Assembly: GCA_900555635.1 (NCBI GenBank)
Contig: USLU01000005.1
Span: 78,536 to 142,535 of the forward strand
Direction: 5' to 3'
Source: an uncultured Bacteroides sp.
GTDB taxonomy: Bacteria > Bacteroidota > Bacteroidia > Bacteroidales > Bacteroidaceae
DNA: 64,000 bases
Below the pieces are notes generated by a model. It searched no databases. It was given only the letters and a program-made list of their open reading frames with translations, and was not told where the DNA came from. Of this stretch, positions 45,254 to 54,861 are shown in pieces. The position numbers and the translations under genes were made by a program. Position 1 is the first letter of the stretch; each line of letters begins with the position of its first letter.

Positions 45254-45799
45254 GACTCCGGCACGCACCCGGCTCAAGGATTCCGGTGTCATTAACAGAT
45301 AAGAGGCAATGTGATTGACTGACGCTCGTTTGGCTACTTCGGGATAATCTTTCAAGAAACGTGTATACCGTTCGCGTGATGTCTCGAAGCGCCAGGAGTC
45401 GGCTTTATATTGGGATAGTATAAGTGAACCTTCCAGCAAATGCCGGTGAAAACGGGCTATATGCAGGTAACGCTCGGACAACTCAACTAGACCTGCATAC
45501 GATATAGTCCAAATCACTCCTTCCTCCAAAGATTCCAGTTGCAGGCAGTTCCGGCGTCCTGTAAACAAACTGACAATGCACATGGCACCATCTCCATCAC
45601 AGGCGAAATTTTCCGTAATGTCACGCCCTTCTTTAAAATAGAACTGGCGGAGCAGTCCTTTTTCAACAAATATTATGTCTTTCGCTATGTCTTTTTCACT
45701 GAGCAAGAGTTCTCCTTTATGCACCTCATGGCGCACAAACAAAGCAGCTATAAGTTTCAGCTCCTCAGAAGGGAGTTCATGAAGGCCCCGGGCCGACAA
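45248..45799 (-). CDS. Crp/Fnr family transcriptional regulator, start uncertain
   Basis: A 183-residue protein with a cyclic-nucleotide-binding-type domain (KGELLLSEKDIAKDIIFVEKGLLRQFYF) and a C-terminal DNA-binding helix (VNHIASYLLMTPESLSRVR). No ATG opens this frame; only TTG at 45799 is available. Directly upstream, another frame starts at ATG 45843 and reads MTKEDNMEVARRGIICRPG, which looks like the expected N-terminus of a Bacteroides Crp protein. A one-base frameshift near the C- and G-rich stretch 45790-45810 would join them. So the gene may be broken at its start or mis-sequenced. It lies 33 bases after meaB. Confidence 0.75.
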   Translation of the reverse strand: MSARGLHELPSEELKLIAALFVRHEVHKGELLLSEKDIAKDIIFVEKGLLRQFYFKEGRDITENFACDGDGAMCIVSLFTGRRNCLQLESLEEGVIWTISYAGLVELSERYLHIARFHRHLLEGSLILSQYKADSWRFETSRERYTRFLKDYPEVAKRASVNHIASYLLMTPESLSRVRAGVL

Positions 45800-45876
45800 A
45801 TGATCCCCCGCCGCGCCACTTCCATGTTGTCTTCCTTAGTCATAGATAGTAAGAGTGATATATTAAAGGTATCTAT

Positions 45877-46974
45877 TTATCCTTTGAGTTCTTTAAAATA
45901 GGTGTCGAGTAACTTCTTGGCAGCAACGAACGAAGTAAGATTACCTTGCAGCACCTGTGCCTCTTTATCTGCCAGCATAGACTCAATCTTCGCGTTGTGA
46001 TAGAAACTGTCACGAAGCTGTTCGTTAATCGTCTCGTACATCCAATATTTACTTTGTTCATTACGACGGAACTCAAAGTAACCGTTCTCCTTTACAAAGT
46101 CAATATACTGATATACCATATCCCAAACCTCTTTTATGCCCAAGCCATAGAAGCCGGAATAGGTAAGCACCTGAGGCGTCCATCCGCTTTCGGGAGCAGG
46201 AAACAAATGCAAAGCATTACGAAATTGGGTTGCCGCCAACTTGGCACGATCCAGATTATCGCCATCGGCTTTGTTGATAACAATGCCATCTGCCATCTCC
46301 ATGATACCCCGTTTGATACCTTGCAGTTCGTCTCCGGTACCGGCAAGCTGAATGAGCAAAAAGAAATCTACCATAGAGTGTACGGCTGTTTCACTTTGCC
46401 CTACCCCGACGGTTTCAACAAATATCTTATCAAAGCCGGCAGCTTCGCAAAGAACAATTGTCTCACGTGTCTTACGAGCTACACCTCCCAACGAACCTGC
46501 CGAGGGGCTGGGACGAATAAACGAATCGGGATGCACGGAAAGTTTTTCCATACGTGTCTTATCCCCCAAGATACTGCCTTTACTACGCTCACTACTAGGG
46601 TCGATGGCAAGAACAGCCAGTTTACCGGCATATTTCTCCAGAATATGCAGACCAAAGACGTCAATAGAAGTACTCTTACCTGCCCCCGGCACACCACTGA
46701 TGCCGATACGAACAGAGTTACCCGAATAAGGCAAACATTTTTCTATCACTTCCTGTGCCACAGCCTGATGTTCCGGCTTCACGCTTTCCACCAATGTCAC
46801 CGCTTGACTCAAAATTGTAATATCACCTTTTACAATGCCCTCTACAAACTCCGAAACAGTAAGCTGGCGTTTCTTAGCTTTCCGTTTCAGATAAGGATTC
46901 ACAGATGACGGTTGCTCAATGCCTGCATTGACAACCAAGCCTTTGTATGCTTCACTATTTTCCGGATGTTCCAT
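45877..46974 (-). CDS. meaB: Methylmalonyl-CoA mutase-associated GTPase MeaB
   Basis: A 365-residue G3E-family GTPase that protects and reloads cobalamin-dependent methylmalonyl-CoA mutase, which serves propionate formation in Bacteroides. Motifs: P-loop ISGVPGAGKST near residue 95, LAIDPSSERSKGSILGD, VETVGVGQSE and the base-specificity motif INKADGD. The mutase genes themselves are not in the window. A repeat hairpin separates it from the DUF1573 gene upstream. Confidence 0.95.
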   Translation of the reverse strand: MEHPENSEAYKGLVVNAGIEQPSSVNPYLKRKAKKRQLTVSEFVEGIVKGDITILSQAVTLVESVKPEHQAVAQEVIEKCLPYSGNSVRIGISGVPGAGKSTSIDVFGLHILEKYAGKLAVLAIDPSSERSKGSILGDKTRMEKLSVHPDSFIRPSPSAGSLGGVARKTRETIVLCEAAGFDKIFVETVGVGQSETAVHSMVDFFLLIQLAGTGDELQGIKRGIMEMADGIVINKADGDNLDRAKLAATQFRNALHLFPAPESGWTPQVLTYSGFYGLGIKEVWDMVYQYIDFVKENGYFEFRRNEQSKYWMYETINEQLRDSFYHNAKIESMLADKEAQVLQGNLTSFVAAKKLLDTYFKELKG

Positions 46975-46986
46975 AATAGAAATTTG

Positions 46987-47080
46987 AAATTAGTTATGAG
47001 TTATTAGTTATAAGTTATTTGTTTGTGTTTATATACTGTAGTGATTAACAAATAACTTATAACTAATAACTCATAACTTT
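46987..47080. repeat. Border hairpin of TTAGTTATAAG words between DUF1573 and meaB genes
   Basis: Left arm TTAGTTATGAGTTATTAG then TTATAAGTTATTTG; right arm is the complement, CAAATAACTTATAAC then TAATAACTCATAAC. It fills the whole gap between the two minus-strand genes. Confidence 0.88.
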
Positions 47081-48154
47081 TTATTGTTTTGCTTTAATAT
47101 TAATCTCAACTTTCGGCTGCATCGGATCGTTAGTAATCATCAAGAAACGTAGATGACGACGCTTTTTACCGATATTCTTCTTTTCAACCGTTACACGCAG
47201 ACGGGTACTTTCGCCCGGTTGCAATACGCTCTTCTTCAAGCTGACACCTACTGCGGGGTGGAATACTTGCAGTTTGCTTATTTGCAGAGGAGAGCGACCG
47301 GTATTGGTTACGGTAATATCCTGGCGGGCTTTCGACTTCTTCGTCAGCACTGCACTCATATCAATATCCTTGGCAGAAAGACTAACAGCAGGTGCATTTG
47401 CCTTTTCACTAACGGTCATACCCGAGAAATCAGGCAATAGAATGGCGGAAACAGGGATTTCATTTTCTTCTCCTACCTTGTCACCGGCAAAACGAGCCAG
47501 ATAAACAGAAGCTTGTGTAAGTCCAAGGTCAGTCAGCTTTTCAGAATTCAAAGTAAGGGTGATAATGCCTTTTTCTCCTTTCTGCAAAACATCCGGCTTC
47601 ACTTCCATTTCCAGATAGGGAGGCAGGTGCATCAAGACCGGTTCATAAGGACGGTCCGAAAGATTCACTACACCAATATGGATAACGGGGCGTTCACCAT
47701 AATGTATATCCGGAAAATCAAGACTGTTCTTATCAATACGGATCTGCCCTATAAGATAAGGATGCGTCTTAGTAAAGTCTTTGATTTCCTGCACCACTTC
47801 ACCATTAAACTTCAAATAAACCAAATGAGGTTGAGCATTCGTATAGATTGCTACTGATTTCTGAAAGTGCCCCAACGCCTCTGCATCAAAAGTAACATTA
47901 ACAGTACCTTTTGCTCCCGGAGCAATGGGTGTTTTAGTCCATTGGGCTATTGTACAAGCACAATCTGGCTCTACTTCAGTGAGTACTAAAGGCTGGTCAC
48001 CCGTATTTGTAATAGTATATTGCGCCGTCACCGGATGCTTCCATTCTATCTGACCGAAACTATGCATTTCAGTATTTGAGGTAAAACGGGGCTGAGCCAC
48101 GGCTGCACCCACTAATGTGGTTATTGAAAATAATGTTATAAGTATTCGCTTCAT
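47081..48154 (-). CDS. Exported DUF1573 protein
   Basis: A 357-residue protein with a signal peptide (cleavage after AVAQ) and about three ASH-like beta-sandwich repeats of the DUF1573 family, seen as FGQIEWKHPVTAQYTITNTG with DCACT, a second unit around residue 130 and a third near 270 (ITVTNTGRSPLQISKL). The role is unknown; such proteins are periplasmic or outer-membrane-bound. The upstream dinD remnant shares its strand with an 17-base gap, so its promoter may be the one at 48613. Confidence 0.85.
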   Translation of the reverse strand: MKRILITLFSITTLVGAAVAQPRFTSNTEMHSFGQIEWKHPVTAQYTITNTGDQPLVLTEVEPDCACTIAQWTKTPIAPGAKGTVNVTFDAEALGHFQKSVAIYTNAQPHLVYLKFNGEVVQEIKDFTKTHPYLIGQIRIDKNSLDFPDIHYGERPVIHIGVVNLSDRPYEPVLMHLPPYLEMEVKPDVLQKGEKGIITLTLNSEKLTDLGLTQASVYLARFAGDKVGEENEIPVSAILLPDFSGMTVSEKANAPAVSLSAKDIDMSAVLTKKSKARQDITVTNTGRSPLQISKLQVFHPAVGVSLKKSVLQPGESTRLRVTVEKKNIGKKRRHLRFLMITNDPMQPKVEINIKAKQ

Positions 48155-48171
48155 CTATTTTATTATCACTT

Positions 48172-48550
48172 TTATTTCTTTCTATTTATTTTCTTCTCTT
48201 CTGATTTCAGCCTGCGCTCTACTTTCTTCACATCCTCCCCAGCAGGAAGTTGTTCCGGATAAATACCACGACTTACAAGCATATCACGTTAGAAGCACAT
48301 CTGATATTATTCGTTCAGCACCAGACCCTATCGTAACCAATTTCTCCACTTGGGGAAAATGGTTATCTATAGTTTCACCAGCATTGGTACATGCTTCTTT
48401 TGCCTTATTTATTACATTACTAAACTTATCCCATTTGGCATAACCTAATAATAATTGAAGTTCACGCGCACTCCAACACTCTACTTCATTGTATTCACAA
48501 ACAATACCCTCAAACTTTTTGAACAGGTCTTTTATTTCTTCTGTCTTCAT
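48172..48550 (-). pseudogene. Internally deleted dinD-like gene
   Basis: The first 88 codons (from 48550) encode the N-terminus of a DinD-type protein: VECWSARELQLLLGYAKWDK, KEACTNAGETIDNHF. The frame then stops at DVLLT. In the next frame the DNA to 48172 encodes RDMLVSRGIYPEQLPAGED and KKVERRLKSEEKK, the usual DinD C-terminus. About half of the gene is missing between them. Intact DinD has about 280 residues and is SOS-linked in Escherichia coli. The -7 box TATTTTTG at 48613 is still present. The remnant is a good example of loss of the middle with both ends kept. Confidence 0.8.
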
Positions 48551-48612
48551 GTTTTTATATTTTAGGCAGTGAGGAGCTTCTTTCCTTTATACGCTGTCTT
48601 TAATTAGCTGCA

Positions 48613-48620
48613 CAAAAATA
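48613..48620 (-). promoter_or_regulatory. -7 box for the dinD remnant and possibly DUF1573
   Basis: TATTTTTG on the minus strand, 62 bases before the remnant's ATG; no good -33 box. Confidence 0.5.
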
Positions 48621-48648
48621 GGCGTTTTCGTTGAGAGTACCTAAAATA

Positions 48649-48724
48649 AATAGTGATTAGTGTTTAGTGATAAGTAATTTGCTTATTCCTCCAAATCACT
48701 TATCACTAAACACTAATCACTATT
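48649..48724. repeat. Border hairpin of TAGTGATTAG words
   Basis: Left arm AATAGTGATTAGTGTTTAG and right arm with its complement, CTAAACACTAATCACTATT; loop of about 12 bases. It lies between the alpha-2-macroglobulin stop and the dinD promoter. Confidence 0.88.
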
Positions 48725-48738
48725 TTAAAGTTTCCCTG

Positions 48739-51700
48739 TTATTTTATAACTACAGTTCCACCAGTTGAGTGTGAAGCATATTCCGGAGCGTATGCACACT
48801 GTATAGTAGCCAGACCAGTTTCGTATGTTCCACCACGGGCTATGCGATAACTATGTTCCAATACATAAACACCTTTACCCAGATGATCGAAGAAGAAGTT
48901 GGTTGCAGCATCTTCTACTTCCACATAATAGCCGAAACCATTATTCCATCGATAACCGGAAAGTGCTCCTACCGGTTCGAAGCAAGCACCACGCTGGTCT
49001 TTCAATTGGATGAAGTCCATAGCTCGGTCCAAGCTGATGGTCAGGCGTGAAACAACTTTATCACCAATGGATAATTGAGCAACATCAGTAATTGGTTGCA
49101 AGGACTTCTTGCCATCGGCAGCAATATGTTCTACATATAACTTCTTTTCAATATTCAATTCGCCGCCTTGTTGTTTAACATCGGATATCGGTGAAAGATA
49201 TTGAGCATAAACAGCACCCCAAGCAATGCCTGCATCCCGTTTCTCTATTGTTATGGATTTGGCTTTCAGTTCAGGGCTGCCTTGTGTAAAGGTTTCCTTG
49301 ATATAGCCTAATCCGGGAACAGTGGTCTTTGCCGGTGAAAGCGTCTCCATTACTTTATTACCTAAAGTGATGCGCACATCTCCACGATTATCCAGCAAAT
49401 CACTGCCTTGGCAAAGCAAAGCATATACAGCATCTGCTGTAGCTATCGGAGTATCCCAACTCGTGGATTGCTTTTGTTTCAACAACCAAAGTTTCATCTC
49501 TTCCACCAAAATTTCGTTTCCACCCGTCATAAGCAATGCTTCCATTACTTCAACATGAGCAGGTATGGGCAACATTCCCCAAGCATACGGATTGGCATAA
49601 AAAGCAAAATGTGCTCCCATTTCATCCGTCTGCACCAAGTGCTCCTTGATGGACGCCAAAAACTCGTTCGCTTGACTTGTACGCCCGGCTTTCAACAAGA
49701 TGATAGCAGACTGTGCTTTGCATACCATTGTTCCGTTTTCAAGATTACGATTTACCATAGAAAGGAAGTAGCGGTAAGCAGCTTCGTTTGCAGCAGGTAC
49801 CTTTTCGTTACCGAGGGCTACCAGATAAAGGTAATTCATGGTAGCATCGGAAATAGTAGTGATCTTAGTACCATTCTTTTCCGCCTTACGAATCATACGG
49901 TATTCCTCCAATGCCTGCTTATGCAGAAAACCAAAAGCTTTCTGTTTCATTTCGACTACTTCTGAAGGAAGTGGCTCTTTCGTCATTAAAGGAAGACGTA
50001 CTAATAATTCGGTGATATAACCGGTGATATATTGACTACCGGACATACCTTTGTACCAACTCCATCCACCATCTTCACCCTGCAATTCTTTCAACTTGGT
50101 GAAGGCTGAGAGATTACGGCCATTCATTTGGTTAACATCAAATAAAGTGGCGATACGTGCTTGTTGTTCCGCCTCGGTAGTAGCTTCAAGTAACCAAGGT
50201 GATTCAGCGAGCAAGATATTCTTCACATCCTGATTCTTCTCCAACTGGCTGAGGAAAGTATTTTTTGTCCCACCTGCCAGTTTCCAACTATCAAAAACTG
50301 CCTTGATGCGCGGTTGACTATTGGCAATATAACCCGCCAAACTATTGGCATAATAAGCAGTAGCCCAGGATATAGCATTATCTGTTGATGGCAAACTCAG
50401 CACCGGTAAAGCTTGCACAGCATACCAGGCAGGATTTCCGGTAAACTCTACCGTCAAACGACGTTCGGTCGCCGTACGGGCATTATGATTGAACAGGCTA
50501 TCCAATGAGAATGTACGTGTTTCTTCGCCACGAATAGGCATCGCAAGCGTTTCTGTTATATAATCTTTATTGCTCAATACAGGCAAAAGATGTTGTTCGC
50601 CATCACTGAACGTACCACCATCCGCCACCATGCGTACACCAAGCAGATCGTACCGGTCGGTCGCTTCAAAATGGAAGTTAACTGCCGTTGTTCTTCCAGC
50701 TTCTACAGAAAACTTCTGACGTTGGGAAGAAATAATCTTCTCCGTCATTGGGTCAAAAAGAGTGAATATAGCCGTCCCCTTTACTGCCTTACCCGATAAA
50801 TTGGATATAGTAGCGGCAATTTGTGTCTTATCGCCTACGCGGACAAAGCGAGGCATATTCGGGGTTAGCATAAAATCCTTAGCAGTGAAGGCAGTTGCAT
50901 CAAGCATTCCTGTCATCATGTTCTTAGTATGCGAGTAACCACGGAAGTTCCATTGAGTCAAGCTCTGAGGCATGGTAAAGGAGAAAGCAACCTCTCCCAA
51001 CTCATTGGTACGAAGCTGGGGATAGAAGAAAGCAGTTTCAGCAAAGTTGGTACGAAGACCTGCCACCGGTTGCAAAGTTTCTCCACCCACAGGAATGACT
51101 TCTTCTTCAAAGACGACATCGGCCACCGAAGTTTCATCAACAGCCACAGGAACACTTTCCGCTTTAGCAGCCATACTTCCTATTCCACGAATCCTCAGTC
51201 CGCCGGTAAGCGATTTTGTCTGAGTACTTCTATACCCCACTACATTAGCCTCCATCGGGACACCATCCTCTACAACCTGGAACATATTTTCGACATCATT
51301 ATAAGGAGAGTAGAAATGATCGAACGTCCAGACCGGCGTTCTCCAAGCTTTCAACGGGAAATAGAAAGAAAAATAATTGTTATTGTAGTAGCTTGCATTC
51401 CGATAAACCCCATACAGATTGCTCGGATAGAATACTCGCAACAGCTGATTGTCCTTAAAAATCTTATCCAATGAAGCATCGTACATGGTAGCTAACATCT
51501 CGGCTGCAGCCGGCATACCTTGTGGAGTCTTGATAACCAATTTCCACTCTTCCTCCTGTCCGGGACGCAAACGGTCACGAAACACTTCCCACTTCATATT
51601 AAGAGTACGTTCCGGTTGCCGTTTTTTCAGATAAATTTGCTGGCTATACATTTCCCCGCCTTTTACGAAGTTGAAGAGTATAGTTACCCCATTGCCATAC

Positions 51701-54597
51701 GATTCTTTATAAGGATATTCCATACGGACAATCGTATCGTTCAATTGCAGCACACGACTTTCAACACGTTTCTGATCGCAGAAAACATCCATAAGTACAT
51801 AAGCATCTTTATAAGAAGTTCCTAAAAGGAAAGCAGCAGGATGTTGCGCATCAAACTCTTCATTTTCCTTATAATAGAAGAAGTTTGTAAATGCGGCCGG
51901 ACGCGTATCTTTCTTTGAGAAAAGCAAGAAACGATTGCTCTCATACTCTCCGCTATTCTCTTCACGCCCCAGACTATCACGAACGGAAAGTTCCAAACTA
52001 TAGTTTCCCGAAGGTAGTTTGCTCCATGTAGAGAAGTCTTGGCGCTGATTAGCGATAAAGTCTCCCTCAAGTACCGCTTGTTTCGGTTCTTTTTCAGACT
52101 TTGCAATCACATCCGCAAGCGGATAGAGTTTGTAAGTGCCTTTAATATGCTGAGGAATGTTCATTATATTATCCACACCAAAAGTAAAGAACATACTATC
52201 TTCCTTACATATATACTGAGGCAAATTGACATTGAACGAATAAGCTTTAGGTCCTGCCAACAGATTATAGGAAGCGGTTTGTGTTTCACCCGCTTCGTCC
52301 GTCACAACAGCTTCTACGTTATAGGTATATACATTTCCAAATCTGTCTGCATTCTCGGCAGGTGCATTCAAAGTCAAAGGAATGGCAAAATCACCATTAG
52401 CATTCAGTTGTATGGTGTCGGCAAGCAATGGCTTCTCGGTGCTATTCCAATAACCCGGTCTAGGGTTACGACGTTTTACGGTATAAGCCAACGGTACATC
52501 CTGTACCATCATACCATTGAAAGCTTTAACGTTTCCTTTCAATACTACTTTGTCACCCAGCCGATAGGCTTCCGAAACCGGCGTAAAGGTTATTTCGAAA
52601 GTAGGCCGTTTATATTCTTCCACTCTAAAAGAAACGGCAGAACGAGGATCGTTAGTCTGCACACTGAACATACCATTAAGACAAACTGAAGGAAGCACAA
52701 ATTCTGTAGTGAAAGAACCAAAATCATTGGTCCGTACTTTTTTAGTAGCTATCTCTTTACGATTGGCATCCAACAAGACAACTTCATAATCAACACCTTC
52801 CAGTACATGAGCACTGTCATTATTCTGTTTATAAGCTATACCTTTTATATATACAGTCTGCCCGGGACGGTAAAGTGAGCGGTCGGTCAACAAAGCTATT
52901 GTCTTCCAGTCAACCTCTTTATTGTCTTTATTCGGACGGTTCATATAAACTGACTGCGGCATCATCGCAGTGTCCTTGCCTTTACTGGCTACATAACTAC
53001 TGATTCCGTTTTGCCAAGGCAATACAGCTTTTCCACCTGCATCAGTGACAAGTTCTGCCAAAAGTTTCCGATTTTCTTCATTATAAGTAGAATAGAAACT
53101 CACTTTTGCATCGGCAATCGGTTGTCCGCTGGAAGCATCCAAGGTAGTAACTTCCATGCGTCCATCTCCCAGATTCAACGTCAGCACTTTGAAGCGGGTA
53201 GATACCAAAAATTTAGCTTCCGTACGGGTAGTACCGGCATCCGGCACAATCTGAAGAATATACACACCTGTTTCCTGAGGAACCATAAACTTAAATACAG
53301 TATCTGTAGAAACATAAGGCACGTCCTCGGGCAACTTGCCCTTGCCTGGTAATGGCTGCAAATCGAAATGCGTGGAAGATAATTTCCGTGCATATTTCTT
53401 GTAAGTATCTTTATTGATGCCATGATCCATGTAGGGCACTTCATTCAAGGTAGTAGCATACAAGTTCAAGGTAAACCCGGATAAATTACTGAAATGTACA
53501 TTCATATTTACCGAATCACCGGGATAACCACTCTCACGGGTAGTAATAACAAGTTCTGGTTGCAATATTTGCTCGCGGAGGTTCTTCAGTTCGCTAATGC
53601 GTTTATAGGTGGGATAACGCTTCAACCCTTCATCGCAAACCTTCAACGCCTCGGCAATGCTACGTCCCTCTGCACCCGTGCGCAACCAAGAGGCTTTTTT
53701 AATATAAACTTCGGCACATACTTCACGATTGCCATATTCTTGAATCAAATCATTCAATGCCTGGATATAGTCTTTGATAGCCTGTTGTTTCCGCATCCCG
53801 AAAGTAGGATATGGTTCATTGCTGATGCCACCCGTCACCTTCCAGTTCCAGTAGTCTAGCGAGCAAAGCAATACTGCATCTTCCGAATCTGCACGATGAC
53901 GGTAAGCATTTATCATATTCCCGTACATCGTATTGATACGGGCACGCATCAGAGTATCTACATTGAAGCCCTCTAAGTCATTGTAACTAGAGATGGCACG
54001 GCTTGCCAATAAATGATACATATCGTGCCTGTAGAAGCGACTCCCATCTTCGAGGATAGTAAAAGGTACATATTTCTCGGCAGACGTTTTGAGCAACTCG
54101 AGCGAATCTTGCAAAGATGCTCTACTATGTTCATCTATCTTGCTCACAAACTGGTTGATACTCCACTCACGAATATCACCGGGAGCCTCATCGACATCCA
54201 GTAAAGTTCTCGAAAGTAAGGCACGACGATTATCCTGCATAAAATCGGCATACTCGCGTGCCAACAAAGAGTGTAAAATAGCTTTGCTCACCGGGTTTTT
54301 CTCCGTTAGCACCCAACGTTCCATATTCCTGAAATTGGAATAAATACTGTCCGGAGTCAGACTCTGTTGATATGTTTCCCTACATAGGTAGGCCTTCAAC
54401 ATTTGCGGAGCATTCTGCTCCCGTTCGCCTTTCCGATAAATTTCATCGGTTAGCTTTATCACAGTTTGTGGCAGGCTCTTCTTCTGGACCTGTTCTACTT
54501 GTTTCCACAACTTTTCATACGATTGTGCATGCACTGCCGACAATCCAAAAACAGCCAGCAACAGCAGCAAACTGCAAAATCTTTGAATCTTCTTCAT
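48739..54597 (-). CDS. Giant alpha-2-macroglobulin family protein without thioester motif
   Basis: A 1952-residue exported protein. A signal peptide ends at VHAQ, and no lipobox is seen. The N-terminal 350 residues are helical, then come MG-type beta domains (KFLVSTRFKVLTLN, LLTDRSLYRPGQTVYIKG as the MG2/3 bait region), the A2M block NELGEVAFSFTMPQSLTQWNFRGYS (split here for clarity: NELGEVAFSF and PQSLTQWNFR) and the alpha-barrel with GEDGGWSWYKG. The position of the usual CxEQ thioester instead reads STDNAISWATAYYAN, so covalent trapping is unlikely. Residues near 1155 (SLTGGLRIRGIGSM) resemble a TonB plug motif. Bacterial members are thought to trap proteases. No pbpC is adjacent. Confidence 0.9.
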   Translation of the reverse strand: MKKIQRFCSLLLLLAVFGLSAVHAQSYEKLWKQVEQVQKKSLPQTVIKLTDEIYRKGEREQNAPQMLKAYLCRETYQQSLTPDSIYSNFRNMERWVLTEKNPVSKAILHSLLAREYADFMQDNRRALLSRTLLDVDEAPGDIREWSINQFVSKIDEHSRASLQDSLELLKTSAEKYVPFTILEDGSRFYRHDMYHLLASRAISSYNDLEGFNVDTLMRARINTMYGNMINAYRHRADSEDAVLLCSLDYWNWKVTGGISNEPYPTFGMRKQQAIKDYIQALNDLIQEYGNREVCAEVYIKKASWLRTGAEGRSIAEALKVCDEGLKRYPTYKRISELKNLREQILQPELVITTRESGYPGDSVNMNVHFSNLSGFTLNLYATTLNEVPYMDHGINKDTYKKYARKLSSTHFDLQPLPGKGKLPEDVPYVSTDTVFKFMVPQETGVYILQIVPDAGTTRTEAKFLVSTRFKVLTLNLGDGRMEVTTLDASSGQPIADAKVSFYSTYNEENRKLLAELVTDAGGKAVLPWQNGISSYVASKGKDTAMMPQSVYMNRPNKDNKEVDWKTIALLTDRSLYRPGQTVYIKGIAYKQNNDSAHVLEGVDYEVVLLDANRKEIATKKVRTNDFGSFTTEFVLPSVCLNGMFSVQTNDPRSAVSFRVEEYKRPTFEITFTPVSEAYRLGDKVVLKGNVKAFNGMMVQDVPLAYTVKRRNPRPGYWNSTEKPLLADTIQLNANGDFAIPLTLNAPAENADRFGNVYTYNVEAVVTDEAGETQTASYNLLAGPKAYSFNVNLPQYICKEDSMFFTFGVDNIMNIPQHIKGTYKLYPLADVIAKSEKEPKQAVLEGDFIANQRQDFSTWSKLPSGNYSLELSVRDSLGREENSGEYESNRFLLFSKKDTRPAAFTNFFYYKENEEFDAQHPAAFLLGTSYKDAYVLMDVFCDQKRVESRVLQLNDTIVRMEYPYKESYGNGVTILFNFVKGGEMYSQQIYLKKRQPERTLNMKWEVFRDRLRPGQEEEWKLVIKTPQGMPAAAEMLATMYDASLDKIFKDNQLLRVFYPSNLYGVYRNASYYNNNYFSFYFPLKAWRTPVWTFDHFYSPYNDVENMFQVVEDGVPMEANVVGYRSTQTKSLTGGLRIRGIGSMAAKAESVPVAVDETSVADVVFEEEVIPVGGETLQPVAGLRTNFAETAFFYPQLRTNELGEVAFSFTMPQSLTQWNFRGYSHTKNMMTGMLDATAFTAKDFMLTPNMPRFVRVGDKTQIAATISNLSGKAVKGTAIFTLFDPMTEKIISSQRQKFSVEAGRTTAVNFHFEATDRYDLLGVRMVADGGTFSDGEQHLLPVLSNKDYITETLAMPIRGEETRTFSLDSLFNHNARTATERRLTVEFTGNPAWYAVQALPVLSLPSTDNAISWATAYYANSLAGYIANSQPRIKAVFDSWKLAGGTKNTFLSQLEKNQDVKNILLAESPWLLEATTEAEQQARIATLFDVNQMNGRNLSAFTKLKELQGEDGGWSWYKGMSGSQYITGYITELLVRLPLMTKEPLPSEVVEMKQKAFGFLHKQALEEYRMIRKAEKNGTKITTISDATMNYLYLVALGNEKVPAANEAAYRYFLSMVNRNLENGTMVCKAQSAIILLKAGRTSQANEFLASIKEHLVQTDEMGAHFAFYANPYAWGMLPIPAHVEVMEALLMTGGNEILVEEMKLWLLKQKQSTSWDTPIATADAVYALLCQGSDLLDNRGDVRITLGNKVMETLSPAKTTVPGLGYIKETFTQGSPELKAKSITIEKRDAGIAWGAVYAQYLSPISDVKQQGGELNIEKKLYVEHIAADGKKSLQPITDVAQLSIGDKVVSRLTISLDRAMDFIQLKDQRGACFEPVGALSGYRWNNGFGYYVEVEDAATNFFFDHLGKGVYVLEHSYRIARGGTYETGLATIQCAYAPEYASHSTGGTVVIK

Positions 54598-54670
54598 GAT
54601 TATTCACTTGTTAGTCTTTGTATTAATAACAAAGAAAACGAATAATGTTTAAATAAACATCGTTTTGGAC

Positions 54671-54713
54671 AAAAAAAATAGGGGACTATGCTTTCACAAC
54701 ATATCCCCCATCC
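54671..54713 (-). terminator. Terminator of the micro-gene unit
   Basis: On the minus strand ATGGGGGATATG pairs with CATAGTCCCCTAT (one bulge), loop TTGTGAAAG, then TTTTTTTT-rich tail. It ends the three micro-genes before the alpha-2-macroglobulin gene. Confidence 0.85.
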
Positions 54714-54732
54714 TAAAACTAAGTTAGTGTGC

Positions 54733-54828
54733 TCACATTTGGAGACTATAGTATTTCATTGCCTCCATCCAGTTCTTACTCGCTTTGGTAAGAATGGTTT
54801 TAAACGAATTCACAATCTTCTTTTTCAT
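54733..54828 (-). CDS. Micro-protein 1 of three (31 residues)
   Basis: A 31-residue basic peptide starting MKKKIVNSFKTILTK and ending in MKYYSLQM. It resembles micro-protein 2 (MKKKI start, aliphatic residues at positions 9, 12 and 13, and an aromatic Tyr near the end). The leader AGTTTAATTTTTAAGGTT directly before the ATG is almost the same as that of micro-protein 2, so the two arose by tandem duplication. Charge is about +6 and the N-terminal part can form an amphipathic helix. I recognise no known family. It is the last gene before the terminator. Function unknown. Confidence 0.7.
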   Translation of the reverse strand: MKKKIVNSFKTILTKASKNWMEAMKYYSLQM

Positions 54829-54861
54829 AACCTTAAAAATTAAACTAATACCTTATGTACT

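Noticed and set aside
45946..46908. 320-codon plus-strand ORF opposite meaB
   Set aside because: MeaB on the other strand has every GTPase motif; the shadow has none.
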